This document shows, in pieces, positions 38,069 through 50,170 of a stretch of 64,000 bases of DNA (positions are counted from its first letter, which is position 1; every line of letters begins with the position of its first letter). Position numbers and translations under genes: made by a program. The notes under the pieces were generated by a model that made no database searches, was not told the DNA's origin, and saw only the letters and a program-made list of their open reading frames with translations. Source of the stretch: Chamaecyparis obtusa (lineage: Eukaryota; Streptophyta; Pinopsida; Cupressales; Cupressaceae). The stretch covers positions 564,001-628,000 of the forward strand of contig BSBK01006429.1 in assembly GCA_027943335.1 (NCBI GenBank), read 5' to 3'.

Positions 38069-38285
38069 TGTTAGATATAGGAAACATTGATAAGGGGTTT
38101 GAATTAGTATAAATAGGTAATGAACCAATTAAAACACTAATCTCAATACACTTTTAGAAAAAATCCAAATAACCAAATATGAAAGTGTAACAATGCAATA
38201 GAAATAGAATAGTTAAAGCATCTCCAAAGAATAAAACATAAAAACACTATTTTTATAATGGAAACCCTTGTAAGAGGGAGAAAAT
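38069..38285 (-). repeat. Minus-strand copia-like LTR, part 1
   Basis: Starts at TGTTAGATATAGG beside the PBS and runs into element a. It reads GGAAACCCTTGTAAGAGGGAGAAAA and, across element a, continues with ACCATGGTGGGGATGACAC at 49346, matching the order in the other LTRs (for example 47490-47530). Element a therefore inserted into this LTR. Confidence 0.65.
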
Positions 38286-39390
38286 TGTTGGAAATTTGGT
38301 TGAGTAGGATATCATGATTTTTTCATTACGGAAACATATATTCAGTGTTAAGAAAACATGATCTAAGGAGGAAGTTTTGGATGATAACCTATGAAAATTG
38401 TCAAAGTATAACAATGTTTATCTATCTACACAAAGACTGTTTTGATAAGTGAAGTTCACAGAAGTACTTTCAATGCATATGCAGTTGAACATCGATTATA
38501 AAAGGTATATTGAAGCTACATCTAAGAGCAGAAGATTTTACAACATGTATAGACAAAGATATCAATGTTTTACAGAGACAGTGTTGAGTCAACCAGAATA
38601 GAGCAGCGATCAATAATTAATTATATCAAATTAAGGGATTATTTTTTTAATAAAAATAATGACTTGAATAATTAGTGACAACATCCTAGATGTTAACCCT
38701 AAGGTAGCAAGAAGTAATTTTATGTTTTGGGAACCATGTAATTAATTGAAGACCGATAGAAAGGTTATTTTGTAATAGCTTGTATAAAGGAAAGAAACTT
38801 GTAATGTGAATTTGTAAGTAAGTGAGTAAGTATTATATTGATGTACATTGATGTATTATGAAAAATATGATATATGATCATATCAGTGTGAGTTGATAAC
38901 AAGTTTTTGTGAAGAAACTACAAAGCTAGATCAAAATATTGAAGATATTCAGCAGTAGTAAAAGGTTAAATTGTATTCTACCTTTTGTATTGAAGATTAT
39001 TATTGTATATTACATGTTTGGGAAGTGATCTCATCTTGCATACATTATTATTTTGTAATACCAAATCCTAATACGGTTGAGGCTTCTAACAAGGACAAAG
39101 ACCCTATATGGATTTAATAGACTCCTAACAGGGTTAATATCTCTAACCAGATACTTTTGATTAGTGGATCATTTGTAGGCATCATCCCCACTGGGGTTTT
39201 CCCTTGGCAAGGGTTTCCTCAAGAACAAACATGACCTGTTATGAGCTATTTTATTTTATGGTCGTGTTTATTATTCAATTTAGTTTCTTATGCAAGCTAT
39301 AATTTAATCTCATATATCCATAAGTGGGAAAAAGTAAAAGTTTGTTAAATATTGATTCAGCCCCCCTCTCAGTATTTCCTATTTCTAAAA
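38286..39390 (+). repeat. 5' LTR of element a
   Basis: Aligns from about 38515 to its end with 48445-49342. It carries the shared copia LTR blocks: the ATCATCCCCACTGGGGTTTTCCC phrase in two parts near 39182 and the C-rich end TTGATTCAGCCCCCCTCTCAG before TATTTCC. It ends CTAAAA where the other copy has CTAACA. Confidence 0.8.
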
Positions 39391-39392
39391 AT

Positions 39393-39404
39393 TGGTATCA
39401 GAGA
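39393..39404 (+). other. Primer binding site of element a
   Basis: TGGTATCAGAGA, one base from the copia initiator-Met tRNA site TGGTATCAGAGC, two bases after the LTR end. Confidence 0.88.
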
Positions 39405-39446
39405 ATAGTTACTCAGAGAAGGCCTAATAGCTTGAGTAAGATCTCT

Positions 39447-40640
39447 ATGGATATGCATCAGTTGCAGAAAAACCTAGATGAAGATCTTGAACATATTGAT
39501 ATTCTTACTAAGGAAAGAGATCCTCTGAAGAAAAAATATGATAGTGCAAAAGACTACATTGAGAAACTAAAAGACAAGATAGAAGATCTGAAATCAAAGA
39601 AAGAACCTACAAGTCAAATCAATGATAGTGATGAAGTTTCAAAACTAAAAAAGGAGAATGAGATCCTAAAGCATGAACTAAAGAATATTGTAGACCTAAA
39701 GCTAAGATTGAAAGATAACAACAAAGATGAATCAAATCTGAAGTTTGAAAATGTAGATCTAAGATCTAAACTTGCGAAAGTAACATATGAATTTGAGACT
39801 ACAAAGTTGCAATATGCTAAACTTGAGAATACAATATAATTGTGAAAGGAGAACTAACTCAATCCAAACAACATCTTGAGAAACTATATTCTAGTAGTAA
39901 GAAAATTTATGAAGATATTTCTTATCAGAAACCTTCTTATGATACAATTGGTCTTGGATATGTTGAAAAACAAATATCAAATAAGATTGAAGAATGTAAA
40001 GAATTAGATCTAGAAATTCAACAACCTAAGAACAAAGAAGAAGAAAAACATAACAAAGATAAGGCTAACAAATTTGAAGATGTACCTAATCAACCTAAGA
40101 AAGATGGATCACCTAAATAAATGTGAAGTGAATTCAAAGGTAGATATTATTCATGCAATTTATTAGCACACATGAAAAGAGATTGTACAGGTAAGAAATT
40201 CAAACCTATCTCTGGTTATTGTTATAATTGTCATGGTTTTGGACATAGAACTATTGATTATAGGAAACCTAGATCTAATGATGAAAATAATAGTAGAATG
40301 TTTAGAAATACTAACCTTGCAGATAAAAGACCTATTGGAGAAATAAACAATATAAGAAATGGAGTTGTGTGTTATAGATGCAACAATTTTGGACATATTG
40401 CCAGAAATTGAAAATCACAAATTAGTCATTTAGGATCGAGATATGGAAACAATGTTATAGTCTGTCAGATTTGTAATAACATGGGTCACACAAAAAGATA
40501 TTTCAAAATGAACAACATGAGGAATCCCAATCCTAGAAGAAATGTGAAATACACCAGAAGAAATATGGAAACCAACAATATTTTAAATGGAAATAGTAGT
40601 AACATGGAAGAAGTTATATTTTTCAAAGCTATAGATTAAG
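39447..40640 (+). pseudogene. Element a ORF1: coiled coil plus four CCHC knuckles
   Basis: A putative nucleic-acid-binding, gag-like protein of about 395 codons. From the ATG at 39447 it is a long charged coiled coil (DEDLEHIDILTKER, KLKDKIEDLKSKKE and so on) to 39839, where a one-base shift occurs. The coil continues to about 40100. Four zinc knuckles follow: SCNLLAHMKRDC (first Cys now Tyr) at about 40145-40185, CYNCHGFGHRTIDY at 40221-40262, CYRCNNFGHIARN-stop at 40369-40411 and CQICNNMGHTKRYF at about 40464-40505. Copia gag normally has a UBN2 body and a single knuckle; neither the body nor any protease is seen here. Related ORFs occur in elements b and c. Confidence 0.7.
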
Positions 40641-41182
40641 CAAGTGCATCCACAATATCAGGAATTCAATTAGGTGAAGTGTTTGAGAGTAAGTTTGAAT
40701 CAATTCTAAACCCATCTCAAACTGATTAAGCATCAAATTTCATGAATTATGCATAAGAATAAGTATCAACATATCATATATTTTAGTAGAGATTGAATCA
40801 AGCATTGTGATGTTAATATAAGCTAGTAAGTGATATAGGGAAGTTATGGTTAATAGCACATTAATTTATGAGCATGTATGAAATCACACGAAGAGAAAAA
40901 AGTTTTGTAGGTAGCTAGGAACAACTTTTTGGCATGTATAGACTTATGAAATTAATGAGACAATAATGTATTGAAGGATTTGATAGATAAAAGTGGATTA
41001 TTGACATTATTTGATCATTCAAGTATTTGCAAGAGTCTTAGAGAGCTAGCCAGTAAAGATTGAAAGAATTTTGCAAGATTTGGAAACAGATTTTTGCTAG
41101 ATCTATGTGAAAGCCCTAAATCATGATTCTAAGGTATTTCACTAAGTGTTTATTGTTAAAGAAGTTAATTTTTAGTGCAATC
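40641..41182 (+). other. Spacer between ORF1 and ORF2 of element a
   Basis: About 540 bp dense in stops in all plus frames. No domain. It could hold a leader, intron or regulatory segment for ORF2, but I see no definite signal. Confidence 0.4.
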
Positions 41183-44100
41183 ATGGATTTATCCCTAGTT
41201 CATAACATTAAGGAGAAACCTATACCTAAGGTGAGAAAGGAATCATTAGAAGCCTTTGAAGAAGACCCTAGTTTAGCTTTATCGGCTATACTAGATGGTG
41301 TCTTGCATTTGGAAGATGTAATAAGATATTTGAAATGTAAACATGAGACTATAGGATATAGTAGTATGACTAAGGAATATGATAAGATATACAAATAAGA
41401 TATGACCTATAAAGTAGTATAAGAACATTTAGGTCAATTGGACATTATTAAATACATGTTTCACTTTTAATTTTAGAATGGCGAATGGACTAAGATCATT
41501 TTAAGAAGAATTCATAATGGGAAGTTTTGTTTGGATGATAGAGTAATAGGTATTACAACTGATTTGATACATGAGGTAACATGACTATCTAAAAAAGGTG
41601 CAATTCCACTAAATGAAAATAATGTGAAGAAAATAATGCTAGACAACACTAAACATTCATATAATGGAAGAGACATTGTAATTAGTAAGATTGAGCATAA
41701 TGATGTGAGATATGTGTGCAAGATAATGACTACAAAGTTTTTTGCTAGCTCTAGGGAAGATGATATGGCAAGAATTATGGTCCAAGTAGCCTATCTTATG
41801 TGTGTTGACAAAGTTGAAGTTGAAATGAGTGAAATTATGAGAATCCAATTAATTGAAAATCTTGAGAGGATTAAGAAAACAAATAATTCCCAATTCAGAT
41901 TCTCATCCCTAGTCACCTATATGTTTTTCCATCTTTTGAGAAGATTTCCTTACACTATAGGAATTGATTGGAATGATGATAGAAATTCAATGGAAATAAT
42001 CAACAAGGTGTATCTTAGACACACAATTGACAAATTAAATGAGAGTGCTACACTTGTAATCAAAACCTTTCAGAATGAGATGAAGAAAAGATCAAGAATT
42101 CTACCTTCAATTGTGGAAAAGTACAAGAATGAGATATGTTTCTTAGTTGACATAAATTTCACATACATTGAATAGTAGAACCAAGGACTGAATTCATAGA
42201 CCCTTTGGAATATGAAGTATCTAAAGAGGAAGCTAAAGGATATGTGAGTAAAATACTAAAGTGCAGACTAGATTACAAAAGTCCTAGATTTGGAACATTT
42301 GAGGAAATTTTCAGTTAACACAATAGTCACAAATGCATAAATTAGAAAAGAAAAGAGTTGAAAATATAATCAAGAATATCCTAAAGGACACAGGTATGAC
42401 TGAACATGAATTCAACATTACGAAATAGACTGCAGCAACAATAAAAGATATTGGACATAAATAAGTGTTGATAGTTCCACCTTTGGCATCTAAAGAAATC
42501 CCTATTGTAGACATATAGAATATTGATGAAGATATCACTGAGCCTACTGAGTTGAGTGTGTCACTAGACAAGCTAAAATTTGTAAGAAAATCTACTAGAT
42601 CCACATCCACTACATCAGCTAAAAGAGTAAAAGAGATGGCTAGTGGACTAGGTAAAAGGTAGAAGACTATCTTTTCTCCAGTAGAAAGGATAAGGACACA
42701 AGAAGAAGAATCACGACCTAGCAAGAAAATGAGAGGTCGAGTTTAAACCCAATCTCAAGGAGAAGAAGAGGCATGAAGCAACAAAAAGAAATAGTGGAAG
42801 CCCAAAATTGAGAAAGTGAATCCTTTGATCATAAATGAAGGAGATTTCACTAAGCTAAACAAGTATTATCACATGTATAATAACTTTGAAAAATTGAATC
42901 TAGAGAATGTAGTTGTCAAGCATATGATTCTTTTTGACAAGAAATTTGAGAATATTAGAGATAAGATACCAAGTGATCTCTATGAGAAATTGGTCAACAT
43001 GAATAAGAGATAAATAGAAGAGGACAAAGGAAATAGAGAAATATTTGTAAGAAAATTATGTGTAATAAAAGATGAAGATCATTTCAAAGAAATTATGAAG
43101 AGTCTCAGTACCCATCTGAGAAGAAAAAGAAGAATAGTTTCAATCATTGGAGGCAATTATGTAGAAGTTAATAAGGAAACTGAGTAAGTATTTTTAAAAT
43201 TAATGACATCAGTACTAGGAGACTTATTGAGTGAATTAGAACATGAAACTCAAACAACATAAGAAGATTCACAAATAAGAGAAACACTAGTTCAACCACC
43301 AACCATTCATATTGATGATGAATCAATGCATGTAGAAGGTACCGGCATTACCATTAAGAGAAAAGAAAATCCTTTTGAAGATCAAGGAGAGGATGCTGGC
43401 AATTTGGGAGAAATGGTTAATGAGCAAGAAGATGAGACATAAAACAAGGAAAATGACGTGGAAGGAGAAAAGGAAGAAGAGAAGAAAGAAGAAGTAAAGA
43501 CAATAGAGGAAACAAAAATAGAAGTCACCAAGAAAGAAGTGCAAGAGGAACAAGGTATATAGGAAAGGAGGTAAAAACTACAAAGACTATACCCCAAAAA
43601 ATTCAAATAGGTACACCATAAAAGGTCACAACAAAAAGCTCATAAAACTCACCAATTGAGTTAGTATTAGAAAATTTGGGAGTTCAAGTTGATGACAATG
43701 ATCAAATAGAGTTGATCTCATCTCTGAATAAAATTATTACAAATAATAAGAAAGTAAAGAGTCTAGAAGGATCACTAATTGAGGTAACCAACAAGATTCA
43801 AGGAGTTATATCTACTCAAGTCAGTGAAGTTGATCCAAAAATAAAAGAAAAAGAGGTAACGAAGGTTTTTGATAGTGATTTCACCACTTTATCTGGCATT
43901 GCATCAGTGAAATCAAAAAGACTTCATGATGCACAATTATTCCAAACCACCTGTCAAAATATTAAGAATGATTTAGACAACCTTTATGTTTGCATTAAGG
44001 AATTGAGGAGATTTTTAGAGAGAGGAAGAGAATTATATAGTTAGTTTTCTTTGTCACACAAACACATCTCAAATATTTTAGAAACGTTGAAGAAAAAAGA

Positions 44101-44204
44101 AGAAGAATTGCAAGTCATAGTGAATGAGCTACAAAACCCTATCACGAAGATCACTGATACAGAGAAGAAAGTGAGTAAAATTCATGATGAAATAAGACTA
44201 CTGG
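41183..44204 (+). pseudogene. Element a ORF2: unknown protein, about 1000 codons
   Basis: A decayed but coherent reading frame. The N-terminal part begins MDLSLVHNIKEKPIPKVR and is continuous in one frame through 41624-42175 (YNGRDIVISKIEHNDVRYVC, then SSREDDMARIMVQVAYLM, NSQFRFSSLVTYMFFHLL and SATLVIKTFQNEMKKRSRIL), a mixed alpha-helical domain I do not recognise. A low-complexity Lys/Glu-rich middle with shifts follows (42180-43600; a 42816-43013 piece is in another frame). A C-terminal helical domain (43676-44210, VDDNDQIELISSLNKIITNN, then LKKKEEELQVIVNEL) is in the first frame again. Stops fall mainly at TAG/TAA where Gln fits. No protease, integrase or RT motif is present. The end is cut by element b. 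Confidence 0.6.
43579..43614. repeat. 36-bp inverted repeat, arm 1 (in ORF2)
   Basis: Perfect reverse complement of 44269-44304. It lies in the low-complexity part of element a ORF2. Confidence 0.93.
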
Positions 44205-45204
44205 AAACATGAAATCAACACATAACACCAATATGGTTATGGGGAAACACAAATAGATAAAAACCCTGGTACCTATTTGAATTTTTTGGGGTATAGTCTT
44301 TGTACTAGTGTTTTATGATCCTTGTTAGAAGATCCTTAACCCTATTAGGAGTTTCTTTACAATGTATTAAGTATAGTAGACCTTGTCAAGGGTTAGACCC
44401 TGTTAGGAGTCTTTTACAATAGTCCCTATTAGGGGAGTGGACGCACTACCCTAGAGCTCACTACTCAAGTGGTGAAGGCTACAACCTTCTAATCTCAGAT
44501 ACACACTATATCTGCTGGATGAACTATGACTGTGACACTACTTATCAGATTAGTTCCTTTGATGCACTGATGCTTTGACATCTTGAAAATATCTAATACA
44601 TCTTATAGTATCTTTAGACACTTTTTCTCTACTTATCACAACTCTATATCAACTTCCATGCCAATTAAAATTGGCACATCTCATATATATATGCACATAC
44701 AAAACAAACAACTAGGTCGGCCCATAAACCTATTACATACAACACTTCCAAATGAGTTGGCTCAAGCATATTTATAAAAAAACATATTTATATTTTGGCA
44801 ACCTAATTACAATAGGTGCATAGCCTTTACATCATTATAATATAACCACAACTCAAAATGCTAATAGTTGGCTGCTTACTCTGTTCTTCTCTGGCGCACA
44901 CTGGTTGTGTAATTTGAACTATCTGTATCTTTCTCATACTTTCATATCTGATCATGCACTCATAGACTAAGCATGAATATAGTCTAAAAAAATTATCCTC
45001 TAGGGTGCATATCATAACTTGGTCATACACATGTGCGCCGATGCTCTGAGCTTTAGGTACTCTGTACAGTGTCCAATATTCAACACTTAGCCGATTTCTT
45101 ATCTTCCCATCAAGTGCACTAACTCCAAACTACTATATGACTTTGTTTCCATGATGAAAACACTATAAAAATTCATATACACCAGTATAGCCAACTTTCC
45201 AATA
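44205..45204 (-). repeat. 3' LTR of element b
   Basis: Aligns with 47453-48444. Just inside its left end, 44269-44304 is not the expected LTR text but an inverted copy of 43579-43614. It starts (minus sense) TATTGGAAAG beside the polypurine tract. Confidence 0.8.
44269..44304. repeat. 36-bp inverted repeat, arm 2 (in LTR of element b)
   Basis: Exact reverse complement of 43579-43614. In the partner LTR (about 47515-47550) this place reads GGGAATTGACACCCACTAAT, so the arm replaced roughly 30-35 bp of LTR. Confidence 0.93.
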
Positions 45205-45217
45205 ATCTCCCCCTTTG
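45205..45217 (-). other. Polypurine tract of element b
   Basis: Reverse complement CAAAGGGGGAGAT, directly next to the 3' LTR start. The same tract precedes the 3' LTRs at 60629 and 63251. Confidence 0.85.
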
Positions 45218-45229
45218 TCATTGATGGCA

Positions 45230-45965
45230 ACAAAGGAATATGGCCAAGTTGTTAACTATTCCTTAATACAAATTTTTTTTGTCTTATATCTCCCTTATAC
45301 ATAACTATACCATATTCTATACATACTCCACCTTTGAAATTAATGAAAAAGGTGCTTCAAAATTGTATATACAACAACTTACTATGATAAAACATTTAGA
45401 TATGCTATCTACAAGTTTTGGATCTCCTTCTTCCAAAATGTGATTAGTGAATTCACAATCTGGAGATGGGCACATAATGCATACTGTATCTTCTCCATCT
45501 TCTCCAAATATGTTCTAGGACCTTGATCATATTTCACCATGGTGGCATCGATCTCCTTGATATTCTAATTGAGTATGTCTAATGAGGGTGCAAGAGCATT
45601 CCTTAGCTGATTTGCCTAGCCCTTATCTTGGTCATCTCTTTTTCTACCTTCTCAATCTTCTCTATCTGTCCTTGGTAGACATTATTGCACGTGTTTACAT
45701 CAACAGAGGGATCTTCCACTAATTTCCTTATGCTTTCTATCATGGCTTCTACCTCTTGAATCTTCTTGTATAGATCACTAGTCAACTTGTCTTGGTTCAT
45801 ACAGTCAGCAATGATCTTTGTGCCCTTTGCTACAAACTCCTTCAAGGATGCTTGACCAGCCTTTAGTGAGCTCACGTCAAGTGTATAATTTCTAACCAAT
45901 TCTCTCAATCTCTTCTTCAAGTAATTTTCCTCTACAACATAAAATACTATAGGAGTAGCCATCAC
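45230..45965 (-). pseudogene. Element b ORF2 remnant, helical C-terminal domain
   Basis: Open on the minus strand from 45965 to 45603 (120 codons): ATPIVFYVVEENYLKKRL, then SLKAGQASLKEFVAKGTK, DLYKKIQEVEAMIESIRKL and EKIEKVEKEMTKI. It is rich in coiled-coil heptads. Position and pattern parallel the C-terminal domain of element a ORF2 (43676-44204), suggesting b once had the same ORF2 and lost most of it; sequence similarity itself is weak by eye. The remainder to 45230 is broken. Confidence 0.5.
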
Positions 45966-46539
45966 TTACTTGTATAATGCTTCTTCAAAAGTTTCCAAGA
46001 GATTTTGAATTGGTGCGATGAACTAGGGTTTCCACAACCGATCAATTACACAACATGTCACTTTATGAATCAAACTTCAATGATTCTCAATCAACTACTA
46101 ATGCTCTTCTTCTCTCTAATCAATCTCAATATGAATGAAATGAGAGATCTTCTATCTTCTATGTACTTTAAAGTAGAAATTCTACCATTAATGCTTATCA
46201 CGTAAACCAGGTTGTCACTAGGAAATTCCTAACTTTCATTCTGCAAACAATCAGTTGGTGGGCTCTTGCACAAAGGTTCCTCTAGTCTCCAAAAGCTTAA
46301 GTCCAAAGGTGCATACTCTAAGAGTGAGTATACCATCCATGTAGGGGTCTAGAGCTAAATTAGCTCCCCCTATGACCCTAAGGACCATTCAACCAGATGT
46401 AGAGGGTGTGTCCACAAAGGATGCATCCAATACATACTCATCAACCTTGCCCTTCTTGCTTCTTTCCAAATAAAGCTCACATCTTTGAAGCTTTCACAAA
46501 ATTAACTTTTCCTTCAGGATCCAAAAGAGGTTCTTCAGG

Positions 46540-47280
46540 CTTTCCTGACCTTTCGTCCTTGATCTACAAAACTTTGAGATGTGTCCAACCTTGTTACAAG
46601 AGTGATAAATGATCGAAGGCTATATATTCCTTGATGCATTGACATGAGTCACCATTTTACATTATCTACCTGAGTGACCATTATAGTTACATATCTGACA
46701 TATAACATTCTAAGAACTTCTTTCATTTGACTGATTCTAATTTCTTTGATTATACTGAGTCCTATTCTTTTGACTTGTCTTGCAATTCATAGCTCTATGA
46801 CCAAATTTATTGCATGAATAATAGTAACCATTGAAAGGTCTTACCTCTATATAGTTCCTTGCTATGTGTCCATGCTTGTTACATGCATAACAAGTGCAGT
46901 CTACTAGCTTGCACTCATTCTTAGGTGGTTCAATATGATCCTTAGTCTAACTTCCAGTCTCCTTAGCATCAGAGGTTCCTTATAGTGCTTTCATTCTTGC
47001 TCGAATGTTTTCAATCTGATTTACTGCTTCATTGTGTCCAATGCAGCTAGTATCTCCTTTAGCTCTTCTTGCATATAAATGAGATTCTATCAAATCAGAA
47101 CTGGTGTTTAATTTATCAATGTGATTCTTAGTAGCTTTCAATTCAAATTCCAAGCTTTCTTTTTTGTTCCTTAGCTCCAAGATTTCCATGTTTTCTTGCC
47201 TCAATTCTTCATTCAGTTGAAGGTTCTCTTTGATCTATTCATCATAGACTTCCTAATTGTTAGTCAAGTTATCTCCTCAA
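46540..47280 (-). pseudogene. Element b ORF1: coiled coil plus four knuckles
   Basis: Minus strand from about 47280. A coiled coil (RQENMEILELRNKKESLEFE, to 46980) is followed after one stop by KNECKLVD and four CCHC-type knuckles: CYACNKHGHIARNY (about 46890-46849), YYSCNKFGHRAMNC (about 46830-46789), CQICNYNGHSGR-stop-C (about 46706-46665) and YHSCNKVGHISKFC (about 46607-46566). First or last Cys are replaced by Tyr in three, as expected from G-to-A decay. The architecture equals ORF1 of element a. Confidence 0.72.
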
Positions 47281-47310
47281 GTGGTTAAACTTCTTTGCTA
47301 AGGACAAGAT

Positions 47311-47323
47311 CTCTAATACAAAT
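47311..47323 (-). other. Degenerate primer binding site of element b
   Basis: Reverse complement reads ATTTGTATTAGAG, three changes from ATTGGTATCAGAG. It lies between the LTR end and ORF1. Confidence 0.7.
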
Positions 47324-47324
47324 T

Positions 47325-48444
47325 TTTAGGAATGGGAACACTGAGGGGGGGGGGGGGGTGAATTGGTGTTCACTGTATTTTATCTTTTTACTTAATCTTT
47401 AAATTGAACATAAATGCTTAAGCACTGAAATGAACATACACATAAACATGAAACATATAATCAACACATAACACAAATATTGTTACAGGGAAACCCAAAT
47501 AGGTAAAAACCATGGTGGGAATTGACACCCACTAATATTTTTTACTAGTGTTTTATGATCCTTGTTAGAAGATCCTTAACCCTGTTAGGAGTTTCTTTAC
47601 AATGTATTAAGTACAGTAGACCTTGTCAAGGGTTGGACTCTGTTAGGATTATTTTACAATAGTCCATGTTAGGGGAGTGGATGCACTTCCCTAGAGCTCA
47701 CTACTCAAGTGGTGAAGGCTACAACCTTCTGATCTCAAATACACACTATATCTGCTGGATGAACTTTCACTGTGACACTGCTTGTTAGATCAGTTCCTTT
47801 GATGCACTAATGCTTTGACCTCTTGAAAAGATCTAATACATCTTATAGTCTCTTCACACACTTTTTCTCTTCTTATCACAACTCTATATCAACTTCCATG
47901 CCAATTATAATGGGTGCATATCATATTTATATGCGCATACAAAACAAACAACTAGGTCAGCCCTTAAACCTATTACATACAATGCTTCCAAATGAATTGA
48001 CTCAAGTGTGTTTATAAAAAAACATATTTATATGTTAGAAACCTAATTCCAATAGGTGTATAGCCTTTACATAATTAGAATATAGCCACAACTCAAAATG
48101 CTAACAATCGGCTGCTTACTCTGTTCTTCTCTGGCGCACACTAGCTATGTAACTTCAACTATCTGTATCTTTCTCATACTTACATATCTAATTATGTGCT
48201 CATAGAATAAGCATGAATATAGTCTAACCAACTTATCTTCTAGGGTCCATACCATAACTTGGTCATACACACGTGTGCTGATGCTCTAAGCTTCAGGTAT
48301 TCTATACACTATCCAGTCTGTAACACTTAGCCGATTTCTAATCTTCCCATCAAGTGCGTGGACTCCAAACTACTATATGACTTTGTTTCCATGATGAAAA
48401 CACTATAATAAGTCATATACACTAGTATAGCCAACTTTCCAATA
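47325..48444 (-). repeat. 5' LTR of element b
   Basis: About 1120 bp. Contains a G14 run on the plus strand (about 47346-47359), the reverse of the C-rich LTR-end motif, then the GGGAAACCCAAATAGGTAAAAACC block. Ends at CCAATA (TATTGG in element sense). Confidence 0.8.
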
Positions 48445-49342
48445 GCTACATATAAGAGAACAAGACTGTATGACAGGTATGGACAGAGATATCAATGTTT
48501 TACAAAGATAATGTTGAACCGACTAGAATAGAGAAATGATTAGTAATTAATTATATTGAATTAAGGGATTATTTTTTTAATAAATATAATGAATTAACTA
48601 ATTAATGACAACATATAAGATGGTAATGCTAAGGAAACAAGAATTAATTTTATGTTTTTGGAAGCATGTAATGAATTGAAGGCCGACATAAAGGTTATTT
48701 TGTAATAGCTTGTATAAAGGAAAGATACTTGTAATGTGAAGTTGTAAGTAAGTAAGTATTTTATTGATGTATATTGATGTACTATATGAAATCTAATATA
48801 TGATTAGATCAGTGTGAGTTGATAAAAAGTTTTTGTGAAGAAACTACAAAGCTAGATCAAAATATTGAAGATATTCAGCAGTAGTAAAAGGTTTTTGTAT
48901 TCTACCTTTTGTATTAAAGATTATCATTATATATTGCATGTTTGGGTAGTGAAATCATCTGGCATACATTCTTATTTTTTAATACCAACTCCTAATAGGT
49001 TTGAGGCTTCTAACAAGGCCTAAATTCCTCTAACAAGGACATAGATACTATACGAATGTAATAGACTCCTAGCAAGGTCAATATCTCTAACCAGATACTT
49101 TTGATTAGTGGATCATTTGTGGGTATCATCCAGGCTAAGGTTTTCCCTTGGATAGGGTTTCCTCAAGAACAAACATGATGTTATGAGTTCTTTTATTTTA
49201 CGGTTGTATTTATTATTCATTTTATTCAGTTTAGTTTCTTATGCAAGCTATAAGTTAATCTAATATATCCATAAGTGGGGATAATTAAAAGTTTGTGAAA
49301 TACTGATTCACCCCCCCCTCTTAGTATTTCCTATTTCTAACA
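48445..49342 (+). repeat. 3' LTR of element a (5'-truncated)
   Basis: Begins at GCTACATATAAG, which corresponds to about 38515 in the 5' LTR, so the first 230 bp are missing. It ends with the C-rich motif (49308-49320) and TTCTAACA. Confidence 0.82.
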
Positions 49343-50170
49343 AAAACCATGGTGGGGATGACACTTATGAATATCTTCAATTTAGATAAAAGGGTTTTCT
49401 TGTTAATATCTTACAATACCCTATTAAGAGTTCACCCAGTTAGAAGTGACTAGTACCTTGTTGGAAGTACCAAAAGATCTATTAAGATCCACCTCACAAG
49501 AGGATTTAGAACTCCATTTAAGAAGTCAACCTCTTGAAGGATTTACACAAAAGACTAGTTAAAGTCAACCTTATTAAGGTATTTAACCTCCTAACCTATT
49601 AGAGGTAGCCTTCAATAATGAACTCAAATAGTTGATCTAGGAATGCCACTGCTTTCTTGATAGATCCACTATAATCTCTTATCTCTAGCACACTATACTT
49701 CCTTTGTCTTTGATTAAAACACAAAATCATGAACCCAACCATAAATCATGTAATTTAGTCCACATTTATATAGATGTTATTAAGTCAGCTAAGACTTGAA
49801 ATGTTTTTACAAGATGGTCCACAATATTGACCACACTTATGAAAAATTGTGTGAAACATACCTCAAATGCTGGCCCAAAAAATTAGCTACCTCGTTCATT
49901 TGATCATCAGTAACCAATCAGTAGCACAACTAGTTCACACTTATCATAACACCCAAATACTAACCCAAATCATTGAGTTAATGGTTGTGGTTATACAATT
50001 ATAGTTATCTTACCTTGGTAAGCCAATAGGAATAATCACACCTCCCAAAGTATCATCCATCTCGATCACCATTTAAAACAATCTATGGTATTTCCTTCTT
50101 ATATACTAGTTGAAACACTTTGCATATTCTATCTTTACCTATCTATCTATCACTCCTATTTGAGCATTAA
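49343..50170 (-). repeat. Minus-strand copia-like LTR, part 2
   Basis: Continues the LTR interrupted at 38285: ACCATGGTGGGGATGACAC, then several CCTATTAAGAG and TTGTTGG words of the shared LTR body. The right edge is not resolved; 50170 is only an estimate of where a plus-strand LTR begins. Confidence 0.5.

Larger units (their letters stand above)
44205..48444 (-). mobile_element. Element b: minus-strand pol-less LTR retroelement
   Basis: The LTR pair is 47325-48444 (5' in element sense) and 44205-45204 (3', missing about 110 bp at its outer end). Right to left it has a primer site near 47311-47323, a coiled coil with four zinc knuckles (about 47280-46560), a decayed middle, a helical ORF (45965-45603) and the polypurine tract (reverse complement of 45205-45217, CAAAGGGGGAGAT). 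The 2.1 kb interior has no pol domain. Its left junction joins directly to ORF2 of element a while its right junction lies inside a's 3' LTR, so insertion was followed or accompanied by a deletion. Confidence 0.75.
38286..49342 (+). mobile_element. Element a: pol-less copia-like LTR retroelement
   Basis: The 5' LTR 38286-39390 starts TGTTGGAAAT. The 3' LTR 48445-49342 is truncated at its start and ends TTCTAACA. Flanks AAAAT and AAAAC look like a 5-bp target duplication with one change. Internal content is a primer site, ORF1 (coiled coil plus four zinc knuckles), a 540-bp spacer and ORF2 (unknown). No protease, integrase, RT or RNase H reading was found on either strand. Element b (44205-48444, minus) interrupts it, and the junction also removed its polypurine tract and the first part of its 3' LTR, so lost pol sequence at that spot cannot be excluded. 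Confidence 0.75.
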
